The translations under genes were made by a program, and so were the position numbers. DNA of 64,000 nucleotides from Serinicoccus hydrothermalis (GTDB taxonomy: Bacteria; Actinomycetota; Actinomycetes; Actinomycetales; Dermatophilaceae): positions 1,302,001-1,366,000 of the forward strand of contig NZ_CP014989.1 of assembly GCF_001685415.1 (NCBI RefSeq), in the 5' to 3' direction. Below are positions 43,331-53,900 of this stretch, piece after piece. The notes below the pieces were generated by a model. That model saw only the letters and a list, made by a program, of their open reading frames with translations, was not told the DNA's origin and made no database searches. How positions within the stretch are numbered: the stretch's first letter is position 1; each line of letters opens with the position of its first letter.

Positions 43331-44743
43331 TCAGCGCCCGACCACCTGGACGCTGAGGTTGCCGTGCACGGTGCTGTAGACCCGTGCTCCCCGCCGCGGC
43401 TCGGGCAGCACGGACTGCAGCGGCGCGGCCACGCGCACCCTCTCCGTCCCGCCGTCGCCGGCCACGTGGACGGACAGGTCGAAGAAGGTCCGTCCTCGGG
43501 CCGCGAGCGCGGAGCCGGGCACGTCGACCCGGAAGACGGAGACCGCGGGCCTGCCGGCCGGCTGGTCCAGGCTGCGGGGCCGGCCCAGGTCGACCGTCGT
43601 GGTCGTGTCCTCCCCGCGGGTGCGCAGCGACAGCTCCAGCCCCCGCGAGCGCTCCCCTACGCAGGCACCGTGCACCTCCAGGGTCAGCCGGAGCCGGCCC
43701 CGCCACCACCGCCCCCGCACCGCCAGGGCCGCGGCCAGAGGTCGGTCGATGCCCTCCCGCGGGGACTCGGTGAGGCCGGCGAGGTCGCCGGCCCGCACCA
43801 GGCGGGACAGCGTCCGGAAGGGTTCGACGAGCCGGGCCTCCAGCTCGGGCGGGACGTGCTCGGTGAGGAAGCGCTAGTGCGCGGCCAGGAACTGGCGGCG
43901 TCGCTCCGGGGAGGTCTCGGCCCACCGGGCCGGGCGGTAGTGGTTGAGGCACTTGCGCCGGTAGAGGTCGAGCACGATCCGGTCGGCGCGACCGGGGTCC
44001 GGGTCGTGCTCCCGGACCAGCCTGCTCACCTCGGCGACCGACCAGGTGTAGCCGTCCGGGTCGATGGTCTGCGAGCTGATGTTGCGCCCGTCGTCGCGCA
44101 GGGTGAGACGGTAGAAGGCATACCCGCCGAGGTAGGACACCCGGTCGGCCAGGAGGTAGGCGCGGGCGAGCATCATCCCGTCCTCGAGCCGCACCTTCTC
44201 CTCGGGGAAGCGCAGCTGCTCGCGCTCCAGGAAGCTGCGCCGGAAGAGCCTCTGCGGCGTGAGCGTGTGGAAGACCCGCTCCAGGTCGGCGTCGACCCGC
44301 GTCGCCCGGAAGAGGTGGGGCACGGACCGCCCCACGCCGACCGAGCGCGGGACGAGGACGTCGCTGCCGTGCTCGTCGGCGAACTCCACCATGCGGCGCA
44401 GTGCCTCCGGGCCCAGCTCGTCGTCGGCCTCGGCGAGAGAGACGTAGCGGCCGCGGGCCAGGTCCAGGCCCCGGTTGCGGGGCCGCCCGGGCCAGCCGCT
44501 GTTGTCCTGGTGGACCACCCTCGCCCGCGGGCGCCCGCCCGCCCAGGCGTCGAGCACCGCCGGGCCGCCGTCGGTCGAGCCGTCGTCCACGAGGATCACC
44601 TCGAAGGCCGTCTCGTCCAGGTCCTGCGCGGCCAGCGGGCGCAGCAACGACTCGAGGTAGGGCATGGCGTCGTGGACCGGCACGACGACGGACACGCTGA
44701 TGCCCTCGTGCTGCGGACCGGTGCCCGACGCGACGTCGCCCAC
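43331..44743 (-). pseudogene. GT2-type glycosyltransferase interrupted by an in-frame TAG
   Basis: From GTG 44743 a family 2 glycosyltransferase runs: ISVSVVVPVHDAMPYLESLL, DDGSTDGGPAVLDAWA, SGWPGRPRNRGLDLARG, and SLAEADDELGPEAL (the DxD-like site). It reaches RRRQFLAAH and then TAG at 43874-43876. The same frame continues without a break, RFLTEHVPPELEARLVEPFR, to a stop at 43331, adding a beta-rich C-terminal domain of about 180 residues. Whether this is a true nonsense mutation, readthrough or a sequence error cannot be told here. A CAG-to-TAG change would explain it. The truncated 289-residue protein could still hold the GT-A fold. Confidence 0.75.
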
Positions 44744-44792
44744 CCGGGACCCCCTCTCCCACCCCCCGACCCCGCGGCCGGCGCCGCAACCT

Positions 44793-44813
44793 TGCGACAG
44801 CTGAGTTGTCGCA
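44793..44813. promoter_or_regulatory. Inverted repeat upstream of glgX
   Basis: TGCGACA and TGTCGCA face each other across GCTGAGT (44793-44813). It lies between the divergent glycosyltransferase and glgX, about 50 bases before glgX, and may be a regulator site. Confidence 0.4.
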
Positions 44814-44851
44814 CGCGCCGGGCGGATCGCGCTGGGACGCAGACCCCTCGG

Positions 44852-44857
44852 TAGTCT
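44852..44857 (+). promoter_or_regulatory. Leaderless -10 (TAGTCT) of glgX
   Basis: TAGTCT on the plus strand, six bases before GTG 44864. Confidence 0.6.
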
Positions 44858-44863
44858 GCGCCC

Positions 44864-47002
44864 GTGCCCCGCCGCAGCATCGAGCGCCCGCCCCCGCTGG
44901 GCCTCACCAGCACCGACGCCGGTCCCGAGGTCGCGGTGCTCGCCCGCCACGCGACCGCGGTGGAGGTATGCCTGTCCACCCCCGACGGCGAGCGCCGGAT
45001 CCCGTTGCGCCGCAACGCCCACGGGATCTGGTGGGACCTCGTGCCCGAGCTGGTGCCGGGGACCCGCTACGGCTTCCGCGTGCACGGCCCGTGGTCCCCC
45101 GACGAGGGGCACCGGCACAACCCGGCCAAGCTGCTCCTCGACCCCTACGCCCGGGCGGTCGACGGCGAGGTGACCTGGGGCCCGGAGGTCTACGGCCACG
45201 TCGTGGGCGAGAACGGCTGGACCGACCCCGACACCCCCGACGACCGCGACTCCGCCACCCACGTCCCCCGCTCCGTCGTCGTCGACCACGACGGCTTCGA
45301 CTGGGGGCAGGACGCCCGGCCGGACGTGCCCTGGACCGAGATGGTGCTCTACGAGGCGCACGTGCGCGGGCTCACGATGCGGCACCCGGGCATACCCGAG
45401 GAGATCCGCGGGACCTATGCCGCGCTCGGCCACCCGGCGCTGCTCGAGCACCTCACCAGCCTCGGCGTGACCAGCCTGGAGCTGCTGCCGATCCAGGCCT
45501 TCACCTCCGAGCCGGCCCTCGTGGGCCGCGGCCTGGTCAACTACTGGGGCTACAACTCCCTCGGCTACTTCGCGCCGCACGCCGGGTATGCCGCCGCCAC
45601 CGACCCGCAGGGCGTCGTGGACGAGGCCAAGGGCGCGGTGCGGGCGCTGCACGAGGCGGGCATCGAGGTGATCCTCGACGTCGTCTACAACCACACCGCG
45701 GAGCAGTCGGTCCGGGACGGCCCCACGCTGTCCTTCCGGGGCCTGGACAACCGCACCTACTACCGCCTCGACGACCGCGGGAGGGACATCGACGTCACCG
45801 GCTGCGGCAACACGCTGGACCTGCGGGACCCGCAGGTGGCGCGGATGGTGCTGGACTCGCTGCGCCACTGGGTGCAGGACTTCCACGTCGACGGCTTCCG
45901 CTTCGACCTCGCCCCGGCGCTGGCCCGGGGGCGCGACGACGCCTACGACCGGGAGCACGCCTTCCACGTCGCGCTCGAGGCCGACCCGGTGCTCAGCCGG
46001 GTCAAGCTCGTCGCCGAGCCGTGGGACGTCGGGGTCCACGGGTGGCGGACCGGGCAGTTCCCCGCGGTCTTCGCCGAGTGGAACGACCGCTTCCGCGACG
46101 CGACGCGCACCTTCTGGCTGGCCGACGTGGGACGGCGCCTCCACGGCCAGCCCGGGCACGGCGTGCGGGAGCTCGCGACCCGGGTCGCCGGGTCGGCGGA
46201 CCTCTTCGCGCGCGACGGGCGGGGGCCCATCGCCTCGGTCAACCTCGTCACGGCGCACGACGGCTTCACGCTCGCCGACCTCACGGCATACGAGCACAAG
46301 CACAACCACGCCAACGGCGAGGACAACCGCGACGGGCACGGCGACAACCGCTCGTGGAACCACGGCGTCGAGGGGCCGGACGCCGACCCCGAGGTGCTGC
46401 GGCACCGCCGTCGCTCGATCCGCAACCTGCTGGGCACGCTGCTGCTCTCCCCGGGGGTGCCGATGCTCGTCGCCGGGGACGAGCTGGGCCGCACGCAGCA
46501 GGGCAACAACAACGCCTACTGCCAGGACTCGGGGCTGACCTGGGTGGACTGGGAGCTGGCGGAGTGGCAGCGCGCGCTGCTCGCGGACACCACACAGCTG
46601 CTCGCCCTGCGCCGGGAGCTGGCGCTGCTGCGCGGGCCGGAGTTCGCCCGCTTCGACGCCGTGCCCGGGCGGACCCGCCTGCGCTGGTTCGACGAGCACG
46701 GCGAGGTCATGACCGAGGAGCGCTGGAACGACCCGCACCGGTGCACGATCACCGTCGTGCACGACACCCTGCACCAGGACGACCGCGCGGCGGTCGCGCT
46801 CCTGCTCCACGCCGGGACCGGGCGCACCACGACGAGGCTCCCGGACCTCGACGGCGTGGAGGGCTGGGAGGTGCGCTTCGCCAGCGGGACCGGCAGCCCG
46901 GCGGGCTCGGAGGTGGGCGCCGGGGCCGAGGTCGAGGTCGGCGCGACGACCCTGACGGTCCTCACCGCCAGGGTCGGGGCGGGCCGTCCGGCGGACGGGT
47001 GA
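44864..47002 (+). CDS. glgX: Glycogen debranching enzyme
   Basis: A 712-residue GlgX/TreX-type GH13 isoamylase. An N-terminal CBM48 (about 10-100: VEVCLSTPDGERRIPL, RYGFRVHGPWSPDEGHRHNPAKLLLDPYAR) precedes the barrel. Conserved regions are DVVYNHTAEQ (about 270), GFRFDLAP with the nucleophile Asp (about 347), AEPWD with the acid/base Glu (about 383), and TAHDGFT (about 463). It cuts alpha-1,6 branches from glucan. It opens the plus-strand glucan cluster. GTG 44864 is leaderless. HPGIPEE uses ATA within a heptamer copy (45389-45395). Confidence 0.95.
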   Translation: MPRRSIERPPPLGLTSTDAGPEVAVLARHATAVEVCLSTPDGERRIPLRRNAHGIWWDLVPELVPGTRYGFRVHGPWSPDEGHRHNPAKLLLDPYARAVDGEVTWGPEVYGHVVGENGWTDPDTPDDRDSATHVPRSVVVDHDGFDWGQDARPDVPWTEMVLYEAHVRGLTMRHPGIPEEIRGTYAALGHPALLEHLTSLGVTSLELLPIQAFTSEPALVGRGLVNYWGYNSLGYFAPHAGYAAATDPQGVVDEAKGAVRALHEAGIEVILDVVYNHTAEQSVRDGPTLSFRGLDNRTYYRLDDRGRDIDVTGCGNTLDLRDPQVARMVLDSLRHWVQDFHVDGFRFDLAPALARGRDDAYDREHAFHVALEADPVLSRVKLVAEPWDVGVHGWRTGQFPAVFAEWNDRFRDATRTFWLADVGRRLHGQPGHGVRELATRVAGSADLFARDGRGPIASVNLVTAHDGFTLADLTAYEHKHNHANGEDNRDGHGDNRSWNHGVEGPDADPEVLRHRRRSIRNLLGTLLLSPGVPMLVAGDELGRTQQGNNNAYCQDSGLTWVDWELAEWQRALLADTTQLLALRRELALLRGPEFARFDAVPGRTRLRWFDEHGEVMTEERWNDPHRCTITVVHDTLHQDDRAAVALLLHAGTGRTTTRLPDLDGVEGWEVRFASGTGSPAGSEVGAGAEVEVGATTLTVLTARVGAGRPADG

Positions 47003-47032
47003 CTGCGCGTGGTTTCCCGGACGGAAGCCGGG

Positions 47033-47038
47033 TAGGTT
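47033..47038 (+). promoter_or_regulatory. Leaderless -10 (TAGGTT) of the glgE operon
   Basis: TAGGTT on the plus strand, seven bases before GTG 47046. glgE-treS-pep2/glgB-pgm could be transcribed from here separately from glgX. Confidence 0.6.
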
Positions 47039-47045
47039 TGGCCAG

Positions 47046-49136
47046 GTGACCGAGCACTCGACCACGACCGCCCAGTCCCGTCCCGACGCCCCGGCGTCCG
47101 CCTCCTCCGGCATCGACCGCTCCGCCCTGGCCAGGTTCGGCCAGGAGCCGCTGGGCCGCATCCCCGTCCTCGACGTCGAGCCCGTCGTCGACGGCGGCCG
47201 GCGCCCCACCAAGGCCGTGACCGGCGAGATCTTCACGGTCACCGCGACCGTCTTCCGCGAGGGGCACGACGCCGTCAACGCCACCGTGGTCCTCGTCGAC
47301 CCCGACGGCGGCGAGCACCACGTGCCGATGACCTGCACCAACCCGGGGCTCTCGCACTGGCAGGCGCAGGTGCATGCCGACCGCGAGGGCGTCTGGACGT
47401 TCCGGGTCGAGGGCTGGTCCGACCCCTACGCCACGTGGGAGCACGACGGCACGATCAAGGTCGAGGCCGGGGTGGACGTCGAGCTCATGCTCGAGGAGGG
47501 GGCGCGCGTCCTGGAGCGCTCGCTCGACGCCGACGAGCACACCGAGGTTGACCGCGAGGTGCTCGAGCAGGCGGCCCACACCCTGCGCCGCAGCGCCCTG
47601 CCGGTGGCCGACCGCCTGCACGCCGGCACCTCGCCGGAGGTCGAGGCGGTGCTCGCCCGGACCCCGCTGCGCGAGCTGGTCAGCGCCTCGCCGTCCACCA
47701 CTCTGCTCGTGGAGCGCCCGCTCGCGCTCACCGGCGCGTGGTACGAGATCTTCCCCCGCTCCGAGGGCGCCACCCAGGACCCGGACACCGGGCTGTGGAC
47801 CAGCGGCACCTTCGGGACCGCCCAGGAGCGGCTGCCCGCGATCGCCGACATGGGCTTCGACGTCGTCTACCTCACGCCCGTCCACCCGATCGGCTCGGCG
47901 AACAAGAAGGGCAAGAACAACACCCTGGACGCCGACGAGCTCGACCCGGGCTCGCCCTACGCCATCGGTGCCGCCGCGGGCGGGCACGACGCCCTGCACC
48001 CCGACCTCGGCGACTTCGACGACTTCGACGCCTTCGTCGCGCGCGCCGGCGAGCTCGGGCTCGAGGTGGCGATGGACATCGCGCTGCAGGCCTCCCCCGA
48101 CCACCCCTGGGCCAGCAGCCACCCGGAGTTCTTCCAGATCCGGGCCGACGGCTCCATCGCCTACGCCGAGAACCCGCCGAAGAAGTACCAGGACATCTAC
48201 CCCGTCTTCTTCGACAACACCCCGGACGCCGTGTATGCCGAGATCCGGCGGGTGATCCAGGTGTGGATCGACCACGGCGTGCGGATCTTCCGCGTCGACA
48301 ACCCGCATACCAAGCCGGTGAACTTCTGGCAGTGGCTCATCGCCGACGTCGCCCAGGACCACCCGGACGTCATCTGGCTGGCCGAGGCCTTCACCAAGCC
48401 GATGATGATGCGCACCCTGGCCAAGGTCGGCTTCCAGCAGTCCTACACCTACTACGCGTGGCGCAGCACCGCGGCCGAGCTGCGGGAGTACGTCACCGAG
48501 CTGGCGACCGAGACCGCGCCCTACATGCGCCCCTCGTTCTGGCCGACGACGCACGACATCCTCACGCCCTACATGAGCAACGGCGGCGTGACCGCGCACC
48601 TCGTGCGCTCGGCGTTGGCCGCCACGCTGGTGCCGACCTACGGGATCTACGCCGGCTTCGAGCACGTCGAGGACGTCCCGCGCCCCGGCGCCGAGGAGCA
48701 CGTCGACAACGAGAAGTACGAGTACAAGAACCGCCGCTGGGACGAGCCCGCCGACGGCCGACCCGACCTGTCCGGCTGGCTCACCATGCTCAACCGGATC
48801 CGGCGCGAGCACCCGAGCCTGCACTGGCTGCGCAACGTCAGCTTCCACCAGGCCGAGGACGAGAACCTGCTGGTCTTCTCCAAGCACGGCGGCGGCGCCG
48901 GGGACGGCTCGGCGCAGGACACGGTGCTCGTCGTGGCCAACCTCGACCCCTACGCGGTGCGCGGCTCCCGGCTGCACCTGGACCTGCCCGCCCTCGGGCT
49001 GAGCTGGGGCGACCGCTTCCGCGCCCACGACCTCGTCACCGGCGCCACCTGGACCTGGGACGACGCGCCCTACGTCGAGCTCGGACCCGGCTACGGGCAC
49101 GAGCCGGTCCACATCATCCACGTCACCACGGCCTGA
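47046..49136 (+). CDS. glgE: Alpha-1,4-glucan:maltose-1-phosphate maltosyltransferase
   Basis: A 696-residue GH13_3 enzyme. N-terminal domain N (about 35-120) with [24 protein letters not shown] and a long helical insert; the catalytic barrel has [35 protein letters not shown], the nucleophile Asp in [14 protein letters not shown] (about 417), and Glu in WLAEAFTKP (about 445). It extends alpha-1,4-glucans with maltosyl units from maltose-1-phosphate, the product of maltokinase encoded two genes downstream. This is the hallmark gene of the GlgE pathway. The start is GTG 47046, leaderless. Confidence 0.97.
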   Translation: MTEHSTTTAQSRPDAPASASSGIDRSALARFGQEPLGRIPVLDVEPVVDGGRRPTKAVTGEIFTVTATVFREGHDAVNATVVLVDPDGGEHHVPMTCTNPGLSHWQAQVHADREGVWTFRVEGWSDPYATWEHDGTIKVEAGVDVELMLEEGARVLERSLDADEHTEVDREVLEQAAHTLRRSALPVADRLHAGTSPEVEAVLARTPLRELVSASPSTTLLVERPLALTGAWYEIFPRSEGATQDPDTGLWTSGTFGTAQERLPAIADMGFDVVYLTPVHPIGSANKKGKNNTLDADELDPGSPYAIGAAAGGHDALHPDLGDFDDFDAFVARAGELGLEVAMDIALQASPDHPWASSHPEFFQIRADGSIAYAENPPKKYQDIYPVFFDNTPDAVYAEIRRVIQVWIDHGVRIFRVDNPHTKPVNFWQWLIADVAQDHPDVIWLAEAFTKPMMMRTLAKVGFQQSYTYYAWRSTAAELREYVTELATETAPYMRPSFWPTTHDILTPYMSNGGVTAHLVRSALAATLVPTYGIYAGFEHVEDVPRPGAEEHVDNEKYEYKNRRWDEPADGRPDLSGWLTMLNRIRREHPSLHWLRNVSFHQAEDENLLVFSKHGGGAGDGSAQDTVLVVANLDPYAVRGSRLHLDLPALGLSWGDRFRAHDLVTGATWTWDDAPYVELGPGYGHEPVHIIHVTTA

Positions 49137-49146
49137 GAGGAGCACG

Positions 49147-50922
49147 ATGCGCGGGCTGAACCTGCACCAGCCAGGGCTCAAGAACGACCCGGACTGGTTC
49201 CGCAAGGCGGTCTTCTACGAGGTCCTGGTCCGGGCCTTCGACGACTCGACCGGCTCGGGATCGGGCGACTTCTCCGGCCTGATGAACCGGCTGGACTACC
49301 TGCAGTGGCTCGGGGTCGACTGCCTGTGGATCCCCCCGTTCTACGCCTCGCCGCTGCGCGACGGCGGCTACGACGTGGCGGACTACACCGCGGTGCTGCC
49401 CGAGTTCGGGACGCTGCCCGACTTCCGCGAGCTCATCAGCCAGGCGCACGCCCGGGGCATCCGGATCATCACCGACCTCGTCATGAACCACACCAGCGAC
49501 CAGCACCCGTGGTTCCAGGCCAGCCGGTCCGACCCCGAGGGCCCCTACGGCGACTTCTACGTGTGGTCCGACACCGACGAGCGGTATGCCGACGCCCGGA
49601 TCATCTTCGTCGACACCGAGACCTCGAACTGGACCTTCGACCCGGTCCGCCGACAGTTCTTCTGGCACCGCTTCTTCTCCCACCAGCCCGACCTCAACTT
49701 CGAGAACGACGCCGTGCAGGCGGCGATGTTCGACGTCGTGCGCTTCTGGATGGACCTCGGCATCGATGGCTTCCGCCTCGACGCCGTGCCCTACCTCTTC
49801 GAGGAGGAGGGCACCAACTGCGAGAACCTCCCCCGCACGCACGAGTTCCTCGCGGCGCTGCGGGCCATGGTGGACGAGGAGTACCCGGGCCGGGTGCTGC
49901 TCGCCGAGGCCAACCAGATGCCGGCCGAGGTGGTCGACTACTACGGCACCCCCGAGGCGCCCGAGTGCCACATGTGCTTCCACTTCCCGGTCATGCCGCG
50001 GCTCTACTACTCGCTGCGCGAGGAGAAGGCGGAGCCGATCATCCGGGTCATGGACGAGACGCCGGCGATCCCGCCCGGCACCCAGTGGGGCACCTTCCTG
50101 CGCAACCACGACGAGCTCACCCTGGAGATGGTCTCCGGGGAGGAGCGCTCGGCCATGTACGGCTGGTACGCCCCCGACCCGCGGATGCGCGCCAACGTCG
50201 GGATCCGCCGCCGGCTGGCGCCGCTGCTCGACAACTCCCGCGAGGAGATCGAGCTCATCAACGCGCTGCTGCTCTCCCTGCCCGGCTCGCCCTGCCTCTA
50301 CTACGGCGACGAGATCGGGATGGGCGACAACATCTGGCTCGAGGACCGTGACGCGGTCCGCACCCCGATGCAGTGGACCCCGGACCGCAACGCCGGCTTC
50401 TCCACCGCCGACCCCGGCAAGCTCTACCTCCCGGTGATCAGCTCGCTGGTCTACCACCACAACGGGGTCAACGTCGAGGCCCAGATGGCCAGCGGCTCCT
50501 CGCTGCTGCACTGGAACCGCGGCATGCTCCAGGTGCGGGCCCAGCACGAGGTCTTCGGGACCGGCGACTACCTCCCCTGCGAGGCAGACAACGACGCCGT
50601 CCTCGCCTTCGCCCGGGCGCTGCCGGAGGGCGACGACCGGGACGACGAGGAGCGCGAGGGGCACCCCGGGGTGCTCTGCGTCAACAACCTCTCCTCCCGG
50701 CCCCAGGCGACGACCATCACCCTGCCCGAGCGGCTCCGGGGCGCCGACGTCCGCGACCTCTTCGGCGGGCTGAACTTCCCCGACGTCGCCGCCGACGGCA
50801 CGATCACCCTGACCCTGGGCTCACGCGGCTTCTTCTGGCTCGGGCTGCGTCCGCCCAAGGCCCCGGAGCGCGCCGAGCCCGCCACCACCGACGACCAGGT
50901 CCCGACCGAGGAGGCGTCCTGA
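49147..50922 (+). CDS. treS: Trehalose synthase (maltose alpha-D-glucosyltransferase)
   Basis: A 591-residue GH13_16 enzyme interconverting trehalose and maltose. Motifs: [55 protein letters not shown] (nucleophile Asp about 211), LLAEANQMP (Glu about 254), and [13 protein letters not shown] (about 318). No fused maltokinase domain is present in this protein; that domain is in the next gene. ATG 49147 has GAGAGGAG five bases upstream, and its TGA overlaps the start of the next gene (TGATG). Confidence 0.97.
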   Translation: MRGLNLHQPGLKNDPDWFRKAVFYEVLVRAFDDSTGSGSGDFSGLMNRLDYLQWLGVDCLWIPPFYASPLRDGGYDVADYTAVLPEFGTLPDFRELISQAHARGIRIITDLVMNHTSDQHPWFQASRSDPEGPYGDFYVWSDTDERYADARIIFVDTETSNWTFDPVRRQFFWHRFFSHQPDLNFENDAVQAAMFDVVRFWMDLGIDGFRLDAVPYLFEEEGTNCENLPRTHEFLAALRAMVDEEYPGRVLLAEANQMPAEVVDYYGTPEAPECHMCFHFPVMPRLYYSLREEKAEPIIRVMDETPAIPPGTQWGTFLRNHDELTLEMVSGEERSAMYGWYAPDPRMRANVGIRRRLAPLLDNSREEIELINALLLSLPGSPCLYYGDEIGMGDNIWLEDRDAVRTPMQWTPDRNAGFSTADPGKLYLPVISSLVYHHNGVNVEAQMASGSSLLHWNRGMLQVRAQHEVFGTGDYLPCEADNDAVLAFARALPEGDDRDDEEREGHPGVLCVNNLSSRPQATTITLPERLRGADVRDLFGGLNFPDVAADGTITLTLGSRGFFWLGLRPPKAPERAEPATTDDQVPTEEAS

Positions 50923-53900
50923 TGGCCACCCTCACCCCGACGTTCGAGGAGTTCCTGCCCGCCTGGGTCGCCCGGCAGCGCTGGTACCGCGGCAAGCAGG
51001 CCGGGACCCCCCGGCTGCGGCACGGCGGCAGCATCCGCTGGCAGGACCCCTTCGGCGAGGTCGGCATCGAGGACCACGTCCTCGTCGACGAGTCCGGTGC
51101 GGAGCCGATCGTCTACCAGGTGCCCCTCACCTACCGCGCCGAGGCGGTGCCCTTCCTCGAGCACGCCCTGGTCGCGACCGCTGAGCACGACGAGCTGGGC
51201 ACCCGCTACGTCTACGACGCGACGCACGACCCGGTCTTCGCGCACGTGCTGCTCTCGGAGATGTATGCCGAGCACGACGTCCCGGCGGCGCAGGCGCGTC
51301 GCCTCGCGCCCGCGGGGCCCGCACCGGCGCTCGCCGCCTCCCGGGTGCTCATCGGCGAGCAGTCCAACACCTCGATCATCGTCGACATGCACGGCGAGGA
51401 CCGGCCGGTCATCATCAAGCTGTTCCGGGTGCTGGCCGAGGGGGAGAACCCCGACGTCTCGGTCCAGACCGCGGTGAGCCGGGGTGGCTCGCGGCAGGTG
51501 CCGGACCCGGTCGGCGCGGTCGAGGGTCGCTGGGTCTCCCCCGACGGCGCCGAGGCGCACGGGCACCTCGCCTTCGCTCAGGAGTTCCTGCCCGGCACCG
51601 AGGACGCATGGCGGCGCGCGCTCGTCGCGGCCGGGGCGGACGAGGACTTCACCGAGGGCGCCCGCTCGCTGGGCGCCGCGACCGCCACGGTGCATACGGT
51701 GCTGCGGGAGGCCTTCGGGAGCCACGCCGGCGCCGGCCGCCGTTCCGAGCTGGTCGCGCAGATGCGCACCCGCGCCGAGCAGGCCTTCCGGGACGCCCCC
51801 GAGCTGGAGGCATACCGCGACCCGGTGCTCGCGATGTATGCCGAGCTCGAGTCCTCCGACCTGCCCGACCTGCAGCGGATCCACGGCGACTACCACCTGG
51901 GCCAGGTGCTCGACGCGCCCGACCGTGGCTGGGTGCTCCTCGACTTCGAGGGCGAGCCGCTGCGGCCGCTCGCCGAGCGCACCGAGCCCGACCTCGCGCT
52001 GCGCGACGTCGCCGGCATGCTCCGGTCCTTCGACTACGCGGCGGCCTCGGCCGCCCTCGCCGGCGTCGGCGACCGTGGCGCCTGGGCGGCCGCGGCCCGT
52101 GAGGCCTTCCTCGAGGGCTACGCGAGCGGGTCCGACGACGACCTGCGCGCCGGGCAGGCGTCGCTGCTGGCGGCCCTGGAGCTCGACAAGGCGCTCTACG
52201 AGGTCAGCTACGAGGCGCAGAACCGCCCCGACTGGGTGGTCATCCCGGTCGCCGCCGTGCAGCGCCTCCTGGGCGCCGCGGGCGACGTGCCCGAGACCGG
52301 CACGACGAAGGAGACCCCTGTGAGCACGAGCGACACCCCCGAGACCCGCACGGCCGACACGCCCAGCACGAGCGACGAGGCCCCTTCCCGACCGGACACC
52401 CCTTCCGTCCGGCCCGAGGCGGACGCAAGGGGTGTCCGGTCGGACGAGGAGGCGCCTGGTGCAGGGCCCAAGGCGGACGCACGGGGTGTCCGGTCGGAGG
52501 ACGTCCCAGAGCCTGAGGATGTCCCGGAGCCCGACGGCATCGCCGACGACTACGGCGCCTCGCTCATCGAGGTCGAGCGGCACGACGGCCCGCTGGACCA
52601 CCCGCCGACCGGGGACCGGCGCGCGGCCAGCGGCGCCGCCCCGGAGTATGCCTCCGGCCGCGGTGCCAGCGGCGGCTACCCGCACGCGCCGGTGCCGCCG
52701 CCGGAGGAGATGCAGGTCGGCACCCTGCCGCCCGGGCGACGCACCCGCGAGGAGCTCGAGCTCGGCCCGCGCCCCGGCCGCTCTGCCAGCGGCTGGTCCG
52801 GGGAGCCACAGGGCGACCCCGAGGTGCGGCACGCCGCGGCCTGGGACGAGGCCACCGGGTCCGAGCAGGTCGTCACCTCCCGACCCGGTGACCGCACGCC
52901 GCTGGAGGAGCCGAGCGCCCCGCCGGCCCCCCACACGCTGCCGCTGGACCTGGACGAGGCGGCCGACGTCGTCGACGGCCTGCACCGCACGCCCCAGGTG
53001 CTCCTGGGGGCGCACGCCCACGAGGGCCACGTCACGGTCCGGACCCTCCAGCCCGAGGCCACCGATGTCGAGGTGCTGCTCGCGGGCGGTGACACCGTCC
53101 CCATGACGCACGAGACCGGGGGCATCTGGGTCGCCGTCCTCGACCGCGAGACCGTCCCGGCCTACCGGCTCAAGGTGTCCAGCGGCACCGGTTCCGCCGT
53201 CGTGGACGAGGCATACCGGCACGGGCCGAGCCTGGGCCAGACCGACCTGCACCTCATCGGTGAGGGCCGCCACGAGGAGCTGTGGCGGGCGCTCGGCTCG
53301 CACGTCATGACGGTGCGGGACGAGCTGGGGCAGGTCACCGGGACCCGTTTCGCGGTGTGGGCGCCGCACGCCGAGGCGGTGCACGTCGTCGGCGACTTCA
53401 ACGGCTGGAACGGCGCCACCCACGCCCTGCGCGCGCACGACGACTCCGGTGTGTGGGAGCTCTTCGTGCCCGGCGTCGCCGAGGGTGCGCACTACAAGTA
53501 CGACATCACCGGCCCGGACGGCGTGCGCCGCGCCAAGGCCGACCCCATGGCACGGGCCAGCGAGGTCCCGCCCTTCAACAACTCGGTCGTCACCGTGAGC
53601 ACCCACCGCTGGGGCGATGCCGCGTGGATGGCGCAGCGCGCCGCCGGGGACGTCCACCACGGCCCGATGAGCATCTACGAGGTGCACCTGGGCAGCTGGC
53701 GCAAGGGTCTGGGCTACACCGAGATCGCCGACCAGCTCGTGCCCTACGTCGCCGAGATGGGCTTCACCCACGTCGAGCTCATGCCCGTCATGCAGCACCC
53801 CTACGGCGGGTCTTGGGGCTACCACGTCACCGGCTACTACGCCGCGGACAGCCGGTTCGGGCACGAGGACGGCCTGCGCCACCTCATCGACCGGCTGCAC

